A DNA stretch of 64,000 nt. It comes from Pleurodeles waltl. Lineage: Eukaryota; Chordata; Amphibia; Caudata; Salamandridae. Below, piece after piece: positions 1 to 11,257 of the stretch. Position numbers and translations under genes: made by a program. Location: contig NC_090437.1 in assembly GCF_031143425.1 (NCBI RefSeq), forward strand, positions 1,177,416,863-1,177,480,862, given 5' to 3'. The notes under the pieces are model-generated. The model saw only the letters and a list, made by a program, of their open reading frames with translations, was not told the DNA's origin and did no database searches. Numbering within the stretch: the stretch's first letter is position 1; every line of letters starts with the position of its first letter.

Positions 1-1500
1 CTGTCTCCCCTAAAACACGGTAATACTGGCTCATACCTAATTAGCATATTTAATTTACTTATAAGTCCCTAGTAAAGTGCACCTCATGTGTCCAGGGCCT
101 GTACATTAAATGCTACCATTTACTGATTGTGCCACCCACCTAAGCAGCCCCTTAACCATGCCTCGGGCCTGCCATTGCAGAGTACATTCATGCAGTTTTA
201 CACTGCCATTTCAACCTGGCAAGATAAACCTCTTGCCAGGCCTCAACCTTCCACTCCTGAGATAGGCCCTACGTGACCCACAGGGTAGAGTGCTATGTTT
301 TTCAAAGGCAGGACATGTACTTTGAAGTTTTACATTCCAACTTTGTTTTTCAATACTGCAAGGCCTATCTGTTCCATAGGATAACATTGGGATTGCCTTA
401 TTACATCTCAAAAGTGTAATTCATAATCAAGAAGAGATAAGTTTGTTAAGTGTGGTGTCTCTGGGCTTGCAATTTAAATCACAACTGGTGAAGTCAGATT
501 TTAAATTGTAGTTCTTTAAATGCCAATTGTAGAAAGTTGGCATTTTCTTTAACCCTTTAGTGCCTACTGCCTGTCTCCAATACACGTCTGGGGTGGGGTG
601 ACAGCTGGGCTTGTGCAGTTCTTCTAGACAGTCACACACAAAGGGAGCTCAGTGTGGCTAATAAGACATCAACATCCTGATGGGCCATCTAGGTAGGATG
701 AGTGGGAGGGGCTGACTCACCTGAAAGGACAGTGTCCTGCCACAATCAAGGAGCTACATACTTCCATGTAGTGAGTCTGGAGCCAGGGCAGGAAGGGAAG
801 GTTCTTAATGCACTTGGGTATAAGTATTGAACCTCTGACACCACCAGCTCAGTACACTTCTGGACCTGTGGATACTCAGACACAAAGAAGGACTGCTGTG
901 CTTCTATAAGGACTGCCACTTTGTTGAGCTGCTACTCTGCTGGACTCCTGCTTTGCTGAGGTGACCTGCTGCCTGCTGCCAACTTGCCTGGGAATGAGAA
1001 GTACTGGACCTGAATATCTCCAACCCAGGACCAAAGTGAATCTAAGGGCTTGTTAGATTGCCTCCTGTTTCGAAGTCTCAGGGACATCACAGACTTCCCT
1101 TCTATCTACAAACTGCACCTGTTGTGGCACAGGCACTCACCTGAAATGCAGATTGTCTGCAAGGGTGATAACTGTTCTCCTGACCTACTGAGACACCTTT
1201 CTGTGCTGCTGATTCATACCAGGAGTCCTGCAGGTGTCCCAAAAGGGAAATGGATTTGGAAGAAAGAGAAATAAAACACCTCAATCCTTGCCACCAGATC
1301 CAGGCTTGTGTCCGGGTTTTCAGATAATGGAAGATTGTCAGCGTAACCTTTGGGGGGAACGGTTCTCTGAGATGCTTTTTTGAGATGGACAAAAAGAAGC
1401 AGAATATTAACACTGCTATGGGCCACAGGAAGACTGCCAACACAAACAACATACATTGGAACATGCACTGATCACTTTTGTAATAAACACATCCCATCCG
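1..1500 (-). repeat. LTR family I fragment, minus orientation
   Basis: This stretch reads, in reverse complement, like the middle and 3' part of the long LTR-like repeat found complete at 23,959-26,101 and again at 57-60 kb. Shared landmarks include the block around 60-130 (fixed short phrases about a chain of 'ccctagtaaagtgcac' type) and the 'gaagtctcaggga' block near 1,070. It runs off the left edge of the window. The right boundary near 1,500 is approximate. Small open frames here have no family resemblance and are not called. Confidence 0.55.
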
Positions 1501-1519
1501 GTAATCTCAGTGCATTTAC

Positions 1520-2501
1520 CTGGTAATCTCAGCAACTCTTGATAGCTCTCTCCTCTCTTGGATTAGTGTGTGAAAATTAAAGGAATCTGAATGTCCCAAA
1601 ACTGTTTAGGTAGTTCACCAAGTCTCTTGTGTTGATCTGACACTTTCTAAATAATTGGCGTATTAATCCACTGCACAAACGAGTAATACATTACCATATA
1701 GTGAAATAACAAACATCGGTATTCTCAGTACAGGGTTGTGAAAAAACAACTTGCAGATACAGAAACCCATGAACAATCGGAAGTCTGTGATGCCACACTT
1801 CACACTCACAAAACAAATCTTGTCATGGCCCCTGGGCTAGTAATGTGAAATTATCCTTATCAAGGCCCCTGTGCATTAAAAAAGGCTTTCAAAGTAGACA
1901 AGCACAAAAGAAGGCTTGCATGAGTTAAGTGTCAAAGTCTGCACCAACATGAAACAAAAGATAAATCCCACAAAACAACTCCCATGCAGAGGGCTTCCAC
2001 CTAGCTGACAGATAAAAGTTTCTGCTCAGCTGGATCTCAGTGAAGCTTCTGCTGAAGGGAAGTTAGGAGGTCAGCAGGTGGGGCTGGAGGGAATTTTTGT
2101 GCTCTGAAGGCCTTCCCAGCAAGACAGGTAAGATAGGGAAGCAAAGTCATGCACGAGGCAAGAGTATTTCAAGCCCTCATGACTCATGCTTGAAAGCAAA
2201 AGGCAGTTGTTTCCTGAAGGCCTCAGGGGGGTGGGGTTGCCTGATAACCAGTAAACAACAAGTTTTTAAGGCACAAGGTACTTGACAAAACTTCATGGGA
2301 TAAACAAAATAAAACAAACGCTGGTAGTAGCAAATATGTAAATACAGCCTTTGCACACAATGTAACAAGCACTGGCAAAATCATGTATCCACAGTTGTAC
2401 AGTGAGATTACAGACAGCTTAGTGGCGCAATACACACATGGTTAAACAACGTCCCTGACGATGCTGGTAGATTAGGCAGAGTTTTTGGGGTGGTGTTAGG
2501 G
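1520..2501 (-). repeat. Probable 3' LTR region of the chromovirus
   Basis: On the minus strand the chromovirus coding remnants are followed by a G-rich polypurine run and then by a sequence starting TGTCAGGGCCC, the usual TG start of an LTR. The LTR would therefore extend leftward from about 2,509. Its far end (expected to finish in CA, reading minus) could not be placed, because I found no second copy of this LTR in the window for comparison. Part of 1,520-2,000 may belong to something else. Confidence 0.35.
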
Positions 2502-2509
2502 CCCTGACA

Positions 2510-2522
2510 GACCCCCCCCACC
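2510..2522 (-). promoter_or_regulatory. Polypurine tract of the chromovirus
   Basis: Read on the minus strand, a run of eight G residues flanked by T and TC stands immediately before TGTCAGGG. In LTR retrotransposons the polypurine tract primes plus-strand DNA synthesis and directly abuts the 3' LTR. The position after the chromodomain remnant fits. Confidence 0.6.
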
Positions 2523-2579
2523 AAAGCTCATTAGAGGGGGCAGGGTTTGGTCAGATTATGGAGATGGAACAGGTGAAGA

Positions 2580-2725
2580 AGGCGGGGAGCATGGATGGCA
2601 GAAGCGGGATCCCAGGAATTGTCCTCAGGTCTTTAACCTTTCCAGAAGAGTAGGTAATGTAAGACCCCCCAGATGCATTTGGAATTCAGGACCATGGTGA
2701 CTTCAAACTCCCAGTGGGTATTAAC
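2580..2725 (-). pseudogene. Chromodomain remnant of chromovirus integrase
   Basis: The minus-strand frame shows THWEFEV, then a stretch ending LHYLLFWKG, then after one in-frame stop RPEDNSWDPASAIHAPRLL. The spacing of the aromatic/acidic start, the LHYL..WKG core and the E-x-SWEPA-like end matches a chromodomain. In chromoviruses it tethers the integration complex to modified histones. The stop codon follows the WKG motif, where a Tyr or Phe codon is normally found. The upstream linker to the integrase is degraded. Confidence 0.8.
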
Positions 2726-2992
2726 CTTGATCCGAGGCAGGGATAGCATAGGGCGTGTGGTAATGGAGTAGGGGCGGAGAAGGGAGACGTGAAAACTGGT
2801 TATATTTTCATATCATTGGGTGATATCAGTTGCATAGCCACAGGGTTTATTAATCTGGAAATTGTGAAAGGGCCAAGAAAGCGTGGATTTTGTTTTTTGG
2901 ACCCTGTCTTTTGTAGATTCTTGGTGGATAACCAGACCTGATCTTCTATCTGATATGTAGAGGCTGGTGTTCTAGGTTTATCTGAGAGCTTT

Positions 2993-3930
2993 TTAACTTG
3001 TGCCTGATAGCTTTTTAGACAGTGAGCATTGAGTTGAATGTTGTAAATTGTGGCATGATGTTCTTGGGACTGTCACTGTCACTGTTACTGAAGTGTCCAC
3101 TACAGGGAGCATCCAAGGGTGGAGACCAAACAGGCAGTAGAAAGGAGATTTTCTGATAGCTGCAAGAATGCTATTATTATAAACAAACTCCATGAGAGGC
3201 AAGGTCTTATCTCACTCTGTGGACCAAATGGAGATCAGACATTTCAGAATCTGTTCTAATGATTAGTTGGTACATTCAGTCTGGCCGTCCATCTCTGGGT
3301 GATATGCAGAGGACAGACAAATGTCTATTCATAATGAGGAACAGAAACTTCGCCGGAAGTGAGAGATAAATTAAGGCCCACAGTTGAACACTAATGACAA
3401 GTGTACATTATGTAATCGCAGGATATGCTGTATGAACAGATCTGATAGTTCTCAGGCTGAAGGGAGTTTTTTCAGGGGTATAAAATAGCCCATTTTGGTC
3501 AGGTAATCTACCACTGCCCAAATAACAGAGTATTCATTATAAGGTGGGAGATCCGTAATTAGATCCATGATAATGGGATGTCATGGAGTTGGTGGGATTG
3601 GCATAGGTTTCAGATGACCAGTAAGAGAAGTATGCAGAGTTTTAGCTTGGATACAGGTAGGAGAGTTCTGGATTTAATCTTTGACATCTTGTGGAAAGGT
3701 AGACCACCAGAAATGTCGTTGACACAAGTCTAATGTCTTTTTCTCCCCGAGATGACCAGCAAGAATGGAATCATGTCCCCAATGTAATACAGTGCTCGTA
3801 GGTCTTGTGAGGTAACAAAAAGTTGGTCTGTGTGATAAGATAACCCCATGTATTTGGTGATGCAGAGAGGGTAAGAACCAGTGTCTTTTGCTGCACATAG
3901 TTGAGTAAGAAACCTGTGGGAAGAACATAT
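2993..3930 (-). pseudogene. Ty3/gypsy integrase remnant
   Basis: The high-coordinate end carries the zinc-binding segment with GHLGEKKTLDL and RHFWW, part of the HHCC domain. Next come the DDE core motifs: a VDLITDLPP-like start near 3,560, a block normally reading SDRGPQF, then AYHPEMDGQTE, and finally EFVYNNS and LHPWMLP at the low-coordinate end. The second catalytic Asp is changed: the SDRG position reads FNCG, followed by a stop. Several more stops break the frame. The enzyme would have integrated the element's cDNA; this copy cannot. Confidence 0.85.
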
Positions 3931-4065
3931 AGCTACAATTCTGTCGGGTGAGATGATAGGTCTAGCATCTTCAATGTTTTGGTCAGGTGAAGAAAAACCC
4001 CATCTTGAAAGAATATATGCCTTTAGTTGGGCACTCCTTGGTCTGTTTTTGATGACGAAATCAAA

Positions 4066-5300
4066 TTAATTGAAAAATAGTTGCCAGCAGAGATGTCGTG
4101 GAGTTAAGGTTTTAGTGGCTTGAAAAAATTGAAGGTTATGGTGATCGGTGTAAATGGTAACTGTGTGTCTTGCACTCAAAAGATGATGGTGCCATTCTTG
4201 AAATGCAAGCTTAATAGCTAAGATCTCTTGTTCTGCCACAGTGTAATTCAGTTCAGCTGGTAGCAGCTTCTTGGAGAAGAATGCTACCAGGTGAAATTGC
4301 CCAGACTCAGAATCTGAATGGGAGAGAACCCCACCCACCGTTACCTGGAATGCGTCCTCTTCTACTAAGAATTGCTGGGATGGATCAGGTTGGCGGAGGA
4401 TTGGGGCATCTGTAAAGGCCTTTTTAAGTGACTGAAGCCTTTTTCTGTTTGAGAGTCCCAAAGAAAACAAAAACCTTGTTTCAGCAGGCGTGTGATTGGT
4501 GACACAACTGTAGAGAAGTGGGGGATAAAGAGCCTATAGAAATTAGCAAAGCCAGGAAAGCGATGGATTTCCTTGATTTATTGTGGGGCTTCCCAGTTTA
4601 CAATGGCCTGTACCTTGGTTTTGTCCATAGCAATCCCACCAGAAGAAATGAGATATCCCCAAAATTCAATAGTTCTGGGGTTAAACACACACTTCTCTAA
4701 TTTCACAAATAAGTGGCTTTTGCGTAATTTCTGGCTGCTCGTACATGAGGGGAAAAGATCAAAATGCAATCAATGTAAACAATTGCACAGATATCAAGGA
4801 ACTCTTGTAGCACCTTTTAGTAAAAAATTGGAAGGCAGCGGGAGCATTACATAGAGCAAAGGGCATCACTTTGTATTCAAACAGCCCAAATTTGGTCCGG
4901 AGCGCTGTGTTCCATTCCATTCACCTCTCTAAAACACGGATCAAGTAGTAGGCCCCCTCTGGTCATGTTTGATGAAGATGGTGGAGCTCTGTACTTGATC
5001 TAATAAGACTGGCATTAGTGGGAGAGAGTCGCATTTTTTGATAGTTACCTTGTTAATTGCATGGTGATCTATGCAGGTGCGCAATTCACCATTCTTCTCA
5101 GGCACAAAAAACAAAGGCGACAATACTGGTGACGTAGAGTGACGGATAAAACCTTTGTCCGATAAATCATCAAGATAAGTGCAGAGGTGTTGGGTTTCTG
5201 CCTCAGACAGAGCATATACTCTGCTATACAGAAATGTAGCTCCAGGGATCAAGTCAATATGGCAATCTTAAGATCTGTGTGATGGTAACTTGGTGACCTG
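4066..5300 (-). pseudogene. Ty3/gypsy reverse transcriptase - RNase H remnant
   Basis: From 5,252 downward come the RT start (a PEKNGELRTCIDHHAIN block, equivalent to the usual G-LR-CIDYR-LN motif), then [15 protein letters not shown] near 4,750-4,800, then the RT thumb-like LVKLEKCVF. RNase H follows at 4,470-4,066 with VGGVLSH, VAFFSKKLLPAE and IYTDHHNLQFF. The RT catalytic box, normally Y-x-D-D, reads YIDC here, so one metal-binding Asp is lost. Frame changes near 4,500, 4,770-4,940 and elsewhere break the protein. Function when intact: copying genomic RNA into DNA and degrading the RNA strand. Confidence 0.88.
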
Positions 5301-5442
5301 TTGCTCACAGAAGACATCATGAAAATCCCGGTAGGGTCAAGGTACTGTTGGTAAGCCAGGGACAGAAGCAACAAGAGTGGACGCACAATGTAAGGGTTTT
5401 GCCAGTTTTGGTGGTTCCTGATAGCAGGAATGTCAGCAGTGC

Positions 5443-5880
5443 TTAGACTGTCCTGGCTAACCAGTCTATATTTGGGTTGTGTACCTGGAGCCATGGGATT
5501 CCCGAAATGGCACCAAAAACTGGAGTGTCAATGAGATCACATAGGATCTCCTCAGAATGGTTATTGGCACAAATCATGATTAAAGGACCAGTTTGATGGT
5601 TGAGAAGTCCTGACAATATTTTTGAACCATTAACACCTCTCACTGGTTCAGGGGTGACCTTGTTAACCATAGGGATCCCCAAGGTCTCTGCAAGGTCAAA
5701 ATACAAGAAATGCCCTGTGACTCCTGAGTCAAGTAAAATTGGAAGGACTTTCCATATTTCACTAATGGGGCTTCTCGATAAGAGGTAATTTTCTACCTGT
5801 TTGGAATTTTCTGACCTACTAATTGCGCCTACCACTTTCTTGGATGAGCTGGACTTATTTGTATATTTGTATATTCTCAA
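5443..5880 (-). pseudogene. Ty3/gypsy aspartic protease remnant
   Basis: The frame contains LLDSGVTGHFL, the D-S/T-G active site of retroviral-type aspartic proteases, followed at the right distance by a flap-like region and by GIPWLQVHNPNIDW, the usual end of the gypsy protease before RT. The protease cuts Gag-Pol into mature proteins. It lies between the gag zinc knuckle and RT, as expected. The start lies in the degraded gag junction, so no initiator is assigned. Confidence 0.82.
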
Positions 5881-5883
5881 GCA

Positions 5884-6250
5884 AAATGCCCAGGTTTGCC
5901 ACAGAATAGGCAAAGATTCAACTTTCTTCTACGTTCCTTTTTTTACTTGGACAAAGGTCCTCACACCCCTCCAAATTGCAAGAGTTCTGAGGAGTCATGA
6001 GTAAGAGTGGTTGGTTCTTTCTCTTCTGGCTTGACTACCACTATGCTGGTTTTGCCACATGATTTCTAATCTCTTCTTTTTCCAAGAAGGTTATCTAAAT
6101 GAACCGCGAGGTCAATAAACTTTGAACACTCACTAGGCAGGTTGACTATCTGAGCTAGGACATCCTTAAGTTCATCACAAAGACCACATTAGAAGATAGA
6201 GGTAAATTTTTCTTCAGGCCACTCAGTCTTACCAATCATGCAATAAGAAG
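5884..6250 (-). pseudogene. Gag C-terminal remnant with CCHC zinc knuckle
   Basis: Near 5,885-5,925 the minus strand encodes NLCLFCGKPGHFA, a CCHC-type zinc knuckle, with a TGA standing where the next residues lead to the last Cys. Upstream, near 6,170-6,090, a frame reads LCDELKDVLAQIVNLP and then SKFIDLAVHLDNLL, typical of the gag region just before the knuckle in this clade. Gag packages the element's RNA. The N-terminal part is absent because the element is truncated at about 6,250. Confidence 0.75.
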
Positions 6251-6259
6251 AGCTGATGT

Positions 6260-7440
6260 AAGTAAAATAATCCCTTGTAATAAGCTGTATATTTCTAAAA
6301 TGTGTAAATAGCATATTTTGGAATACTTGCAGAATTTATGTGGAAGGTTTTGTTCAATGCAATTAAAATGCACATTTGTTATGAAAATCAAGGTTTGCGT
6401 CAATTTGGAGAGGAGCTGTGAACAATTAAAAAATGACAGTTAAAATAATATAGTGTGTGGATTATATTAGAAAATGTATCAATATATGATATATCAGGGA
6501 TAAAGTACCACCTGCCTTATAGTATAAGGATACTGCAGTTCATTGAGGAGTTCCATAAGCATATAGAGGAATGAGGCCAAATGACATGTTATGGGGGTAC
6601 TTTATTTCATATAATACATGGTCACAACATTACCTTTGCCACAAACCAAAAGCATGTTTACAAACATGAAGAATAAAAATAAAACCTCTAGTGCAACATT
6701 AAACACATCAAAAATATGTTAGATATTTATTGCAAACTGATATTAGAAACAATTCAATTTGTCAGCTGTTAAAAATAAAAGTTGCAGTAGCTCAGAATGT
6801 GTAGAAACATGCAGAAAGATTCTAACTTTTCTCTATCTAAGGAGTGCAAAAAATAATAAATGTTCTATCTCTGCTTATCATTGTAAGTAATTAAAATAGA
6901 GCAGGAGAAAGAAAACCACCATTCCATTTTAGTTGTTTTTAACAGCTGCTTTGATTATGCTTGTGGCCTGACCTGCCTTTCCCCATTGTTGCTGGCTCTG
7001 GCAGCAGGCATTGTGACACCAGAATGTCACTGTACTAAGTTATAATTGTTGAGTTCTGACATCTTTTCGTTATAATCGGTGACTGGGTGCATCACAAGTC
7101 ACAGTTTATAAAGAAATTAGAGAATGGCAAATTTACAGGGATTACAGAATCCAATGTATAATAATTTAATTCATACCAACATGTGACTAATCCACCAAAG
7201 AGTAGTACAACAATGTGAATGTGATAACCAAGTGAAATTGTATTCAAATTAAGATATTTCATGATAAAGGTGTGATAGGTAAACATGACTAAAGTTTTAA
7301 TTTCAGAAAAAAGGTGTAAATGATCCAATAAAAAGTACCATGGTGGATGAGATTTTTAAGGGCCCATTAAAGTTTATTTTGAGAACATGTCTAAAATACA
7401 AATAACACTCAGACGAAAAATGTGTTGATAAAATTGTCCC
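6260..7440. other. AT-rich spacer, no gene recognised
   Basis: No coding frame here resembles a known family. There are two AATAAA-like signals in reverse orientation, near 6,600 and 7,373. The latter sits just downstream of the possible minus-strand gene remnant at 7,456-8,364. Confidence 0.5.
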
Positions 7441-7455
7441 ACAAGTCAATGTTGG

Positions 7456-8364
7456 ACTTTCACAGGAGGAAACTACTTGTGCCTCTTGGTGGTAGTTGTA
7501 ACAGGATCCTCTCCCACTGGCCCTAATGATTGGCTCCTCCCCAAGTTGACTTTTGGATAAACAGTTGCAGAGTTAGAGGTGATAGCAGGTGAGGTGTCTC
7601 CTGGGGTTGCAGGGCCTCCCTCACCACGGAAGAGGCTGGAGTACGTTGCTCAGATGTTGTGGGTCCATGTAAAGGGGTAGACGACTCACGTATAGCCCGG
7701 CACATGACCCTAAACCCATCCTACACCACCATAGACAAGGAGCACAAGACAGAAATGTACCTCTCAATAAAGGTATTGTGCTCCCTCTGCAACTGCTTAA
7801 TGTCACCTATGAGGTCTTTGCAGTCTCTGAGGAGCTCAATGGCATGGGCCCACCTGCTCTTCATGCTGGGAGGCTGCTCCAATAATGTTTTGGCTCATAG
7901 TTTCCCTAAATTTATTGATATCCGTGGCCTCACTCTGCTATCCACATGGGAGCCTCCCACTAGCCGCACTGCCCCGGGCAGAGTTAGCACCATACAGTGG
8001 GTCCTGACTCAGCTGCAGTTATTTGTGTAAGAGTTGTAGCTGCCAAAACCGGAGCCTTTGCTGGAGTGCACACTGCAGATGTTGACTGGGATAGTGGGCC
8101 ACACAGAGCAATGACAACTGCTGGCTGTTGTCAAGGGGGAGACAAAACAAGGGTGGTATAAGTAGTGGTAGGCAGAGTGAAGCTCGCCATAGCAGCCTGC
8201 ACAGACACAGCTGACAGACCACGCTGTTCCTCTTCCAGATCAGGACCGGCAGGACCTGTGTCTCCATTGAAGCCTTCTGCAGCAGTCTGGACAGTGATAG
8301 GAGTTGGGATGGTGAATTCAAACCTTTCAGCACTTGAAGCTGGTCCTACAATATGAGATGGCAT
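7456..8364 (-). pseudogene. Possible exons of a transposon accessory gene
   Basis: Minus-strand frames spell low-complexity, hydrophilic protein. One block at about 8,364-8,131 begins MPSHIVGPASSAERF and is rich in E, G, P and T. A second at about 7,890-7,560 reads SMKSRWAHAIELLRDCKDL and IKQLQREHNTFIERY, an amphipathic helical segment. A Pro/Ser/Thr-rich tail follows, and a polyadenylation-like signal lies downstream at 7,373. The style (helical segment plus Ser/Thr/Pro tail) is like the accessory proteins of the Harbinger elements further right, but I see no DNA-binding signature, so the family is unknown. Internal stops indicate decay or unrecognised introns. Confidence 0.3.
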
Positions 8365-8662
8365 GATGAGTGTCTCAGCCTTTTTGTACTCATAATGAAT
8401 GCTTACACCTTTAAACAGGTGAAGACTAGTTTGTAGAAATATACATTTTTAGAATGTTAAAGGAGATGAGAGTTTATTACCAACTTTAACAAAGTATGAT
8501 GAAGTAACATGGTCTGCATTTATATCATATTATACTTGTAGATGTTCTGGCTAGAGTGATATCCAGTCCTTTATCATGTGAAGCTGGCTAACTCAACCAT
8601 ATATTATTTCATGTCTCTGAACTACATCTTAATAAATTAGCCTTTATATGACATGATACATA

Positions 8663-8814
8663 GGTCCTGATTAATACTTTTTTAGTGCTGCATTATCATT
8701 TTTTTACGCGAATGCAGCGCAAACTTACAAAATACAATTGTATTTGTAAGTTTGAGCCACTTTTGCGTCAATAAATGATGATAATGCGGCGCAAAGAAAG
8801 TATAAATCAGGTCC
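8663..8814. mobile_element. 152-bp hairpin MITE, ATA duplication
   Basis: The element is almost one palindrome. It starts GGTCCTGATTAATACTTT and ends in the inverted form of GGACCTGATTTATACTTT. The arms continue through GCTGCATTATCAT / GCCGCATTATCAT to a central TACAATTGTA. Both sides are flanked by ATA (8,660-8,662 and 8,815-8,817), a 3-bp target duplication. No protein is encoded. The 3-bp duplication suggests mobilisation by a PIF/Harbinger-type transposase, although those usually target TWA. Confidence 0.85.
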
Positions 8815-9124
8815 ATAATGTCTACAATGCAGCAAACACATACATAAAAAAGGTTAGACAATGTGAGAGTGACACCACAAATACAAGTAACCCTCCTTAA
8901 AGTATGTCCCTTTTGAATATTGGGAACATGGATTATTTTAAAAACATGACCCTTGAATAGATCCGTTATGAGTCCAAGATAGACTATAATGAGAATGGCA
9001 CCACATCAACCGATAATATGTATTAGAAAATATTATGGCAGCTGTAGTCATTGTCCACTACTGGTGTAGCTGCTATTGTGTACTACACTGAGCAATGACT
9101 CCATGTTGCATATTGTGAGATTGA

Positions 9125-9475
9125 AATGCAATTTATAAACTGCACCTACCGGCTGCAATGGAAGGCTTGAGGCATGTATCAAGGGCTAATGAAGTGGGTG
9201 GCACAATACATGATGCAGGTTCACTAGTAGCATTTAATTTAAAGGTCCAGGGTACCTGTATTACTACTTACAAATATATAAAATGTGGCAATTGTGTCTA
9301 AGGCAATTTTTTAACCATGTTTAAACGAGAGAGCACAAGCACTTGCATGGTGATTACCAGTGGTAAAGTGCACAGAGTCCTAGAAGCCAACAAAAATGGT
9401 TGATGCTCACTGGAGGGTGAAGGCAAAACGTTTGAGAATGACCCTACAAAGAGGGCCAAGTACAAAAGTTATGTA
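9125..9475 (+). repeat. LTR family I, 3'-part fragment
   Basis: The order of short phrases (a 'gggtggcaca' block, 'ctagtagcatttaat', 'gtggtaaagtgcacagagt') matches the last 350 bases of the complete LTR copy that ends at 26,101. Divergence is high. The terminal CTAACA is not present in recognisable form, so the fragment is truncated on both sides. Confidence 0.5.
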
Positions 9476-9479
9476 ATGA

Positions 9480-10470
9480 CTTACCAACTTCTTATCATAT
9501 TATTAATCATTCTAACTGGTTTGACCACTAATTATGTGTGCAAGGCCCATATGTATGTGCACGGAGAACAAAAAAATACACTCAATGCTCAATGGTTACC
9601 TCATTATGACAAAACATATGTCTGAAGTGTATATATATGTCTGTTGGTGGAACAGTTTGAAAAGAATAGATAGAGGTTAAAAGAAGTTGATAAGTTAAAG
9701 TTGTGTAAGTGATATGGATTCCCAAAACATTTATCTGAAGTTTTGCAATATATCATAGCTAACAGTATAGCATAATGACATCTTTTTGGTAGTGCAATGA
9801 AACACAAAGCATAAATTGCTGTCTAATATGCTGTTCTCGTAACTACCTGCCTCCACTCTATCTGGAATTCGTGAACATCAAATGACAGTGCATCAGGCTT
9901 AGTACTAGCATTAATCAGTTTGTTTCTAGTAATGAAGCCCAAGGCTTCTCTCCCTTATTGCTAAGCACTCTGATTCTTTACAAGTGCAGTGTTTCAGTCA
10001 AGCTTATTGGCTGCCTCAATCAAAATGTGCCCTCTTTTTAATAACAATACACACCTCATTGGTCCATCCGGAGAACATTTCTCATTGATAATGTTCAATT
10101 AATGACCCGCACAAAATAAAAACTATATTCTAAACATGCAGCACAACATGACAAAAACAATCAAAAAAGCACATAGATTACTCCATATAAGAAAATCAAC
10201 ATTTTTAAATATTCCTTGCACAATTTGAAAAATTCCTACCACATCAAAAAGAAAAGAGGACAGAGAAAGTTGTGCAAAAGTAAAGTGCTCGTGATTGGAA
10301 ATGTAAAAAACAACAGCCAATCTACAATATATCTACAAAAACTTTAAATTAAGAAGCCTGTTGGTTGACCATTTATACAGTTAAGTCAAATTCATTTCCT
10401 CTGGGTTATGTTCCCCTAATCAATATTGTCCTCAACTTGACTTCCTAAACCAATCCAGGCTAAAACATTA
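9480..10470. other. AT-rich stretch, no feature recognised
   Basis: No coding similarity, tandem repeat or clear inverted repeat was seen. Open frames on the minus strand near 9,700 and 10,200 are short and hydrophobic, as expected for chance frames in A/T-rich DNA. Confidence 0.4.
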
Positions 10471-10475
10471 TCATC

Positions 10476-10545
10476 AACGTTTCGACTCAATATCAACAAT
10501 AGGGCCAATTCCGTGCTCCAAAGCGGGTCTTCATCAGGACTCAAA
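10476..10545 (-). ncRNA. Hammerhead-like ribozyme core motif
   Basis: The minus strand carries CTGATGA (10,537-10,531) and then, 47 bases later, GTCGAAACG (ending near 10,478). These are the two invariant core boxes of a type I hammerhead ribozyme. GAC directly after the first box can pair with GTC before GAAAC to begin stem II, but the intervening segment is unusually long. Hammerhead motifs of this kind are known from Penelope-like elements and retrozymes. No Penelope reverse transcriptase was found nearby. Activity is not shown, and the motif could be a degraded relic. Confidence 0.35.
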
Positions 10546-10559
10546 GGTAGGAAGGGTCT

Positions 10560-11250
10560 GCATATAGTCAATCCCTGGATATAATGCCACAGGCATGCTA
10601 TGATATAATATATTTAAATATGGTCAGGAGTAATTACTAGTGGCTGAGATTACTTCAAGCATTTTATCCATCAATTTTTGTGGTAGTAATAACAAACACT
10701 GCAAATTGTGATGAATTTGTCATAATGTTTGACATCATCATACACATGCAAAAGAGCATGTGGAAGCTACTGCGCATGCAATAGAAAATCCAGAATAGAA
10801 AATCTAATATTATGCTGAAAATGGTGAAAGTGATCCACAGTAATTTAGCAATTTGTTGTTTTCAAAATAGCTTCGAACTTTTTTTTAAACTGATACTTTC
10901 TTAAGAGTGGGATTTACTTTAGAATCCATGGTGATGTGTCAGAAACTGCTTAATTGACTTTTTCTAGGTCTAATCTTAAATATTAGCTGCCATCTCAGAA
11001 TAGATATGCAAGCTGTCATCAAGAATGTCATACATATTGCTCTTCATTTACTTCTTCCTACTGCTTTTGAAATGGAATTAGATTTCAGATCAGCAACTAC
11101 AGAGCGGAATAATTTGTACTTCATCTGAATGTCTCGGCACAATATCTTAAAAAGTACTTGTTAAAAGGCAGTGTTGATTTAATTGTATTTAAATGCCATT
11201 TCATTGTTACCGTAATATTTCAATGTAACAATAAATTCAGCTTAATTTAT
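10560..11250. other. Unassigned AT-rich sequence
   Basis: Nothing recognisable was found as gene, tandem repeat or transposon end. Confidence 0.4.
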
Positions 11251-11257
11251 TTGGCAA

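Larger units (their letters stand above)
2502..6250 (-). mobile_element. Ty3/gypsy chromovirus, 5'-truncated and inactivated
   Basis: In minus-strand order there are recognisable pieces of gag (zinc knuckle), aspartic protease, reverse transcriptase, RNase H, integrase and a C-terminal chromodomain. That order, with a chromodomain after the integrase, defines the chromovirus branch of Ty3/gypsy. Similarity to gag stops abruptly near 6,250, so the N-terminal half of gag and the 5' LTR are missing. All coding parts carry stops and frameshifts, and both the RT and the integrase active sites are changed. The copy is old and cannot move by itself. Confidence 0.9.
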
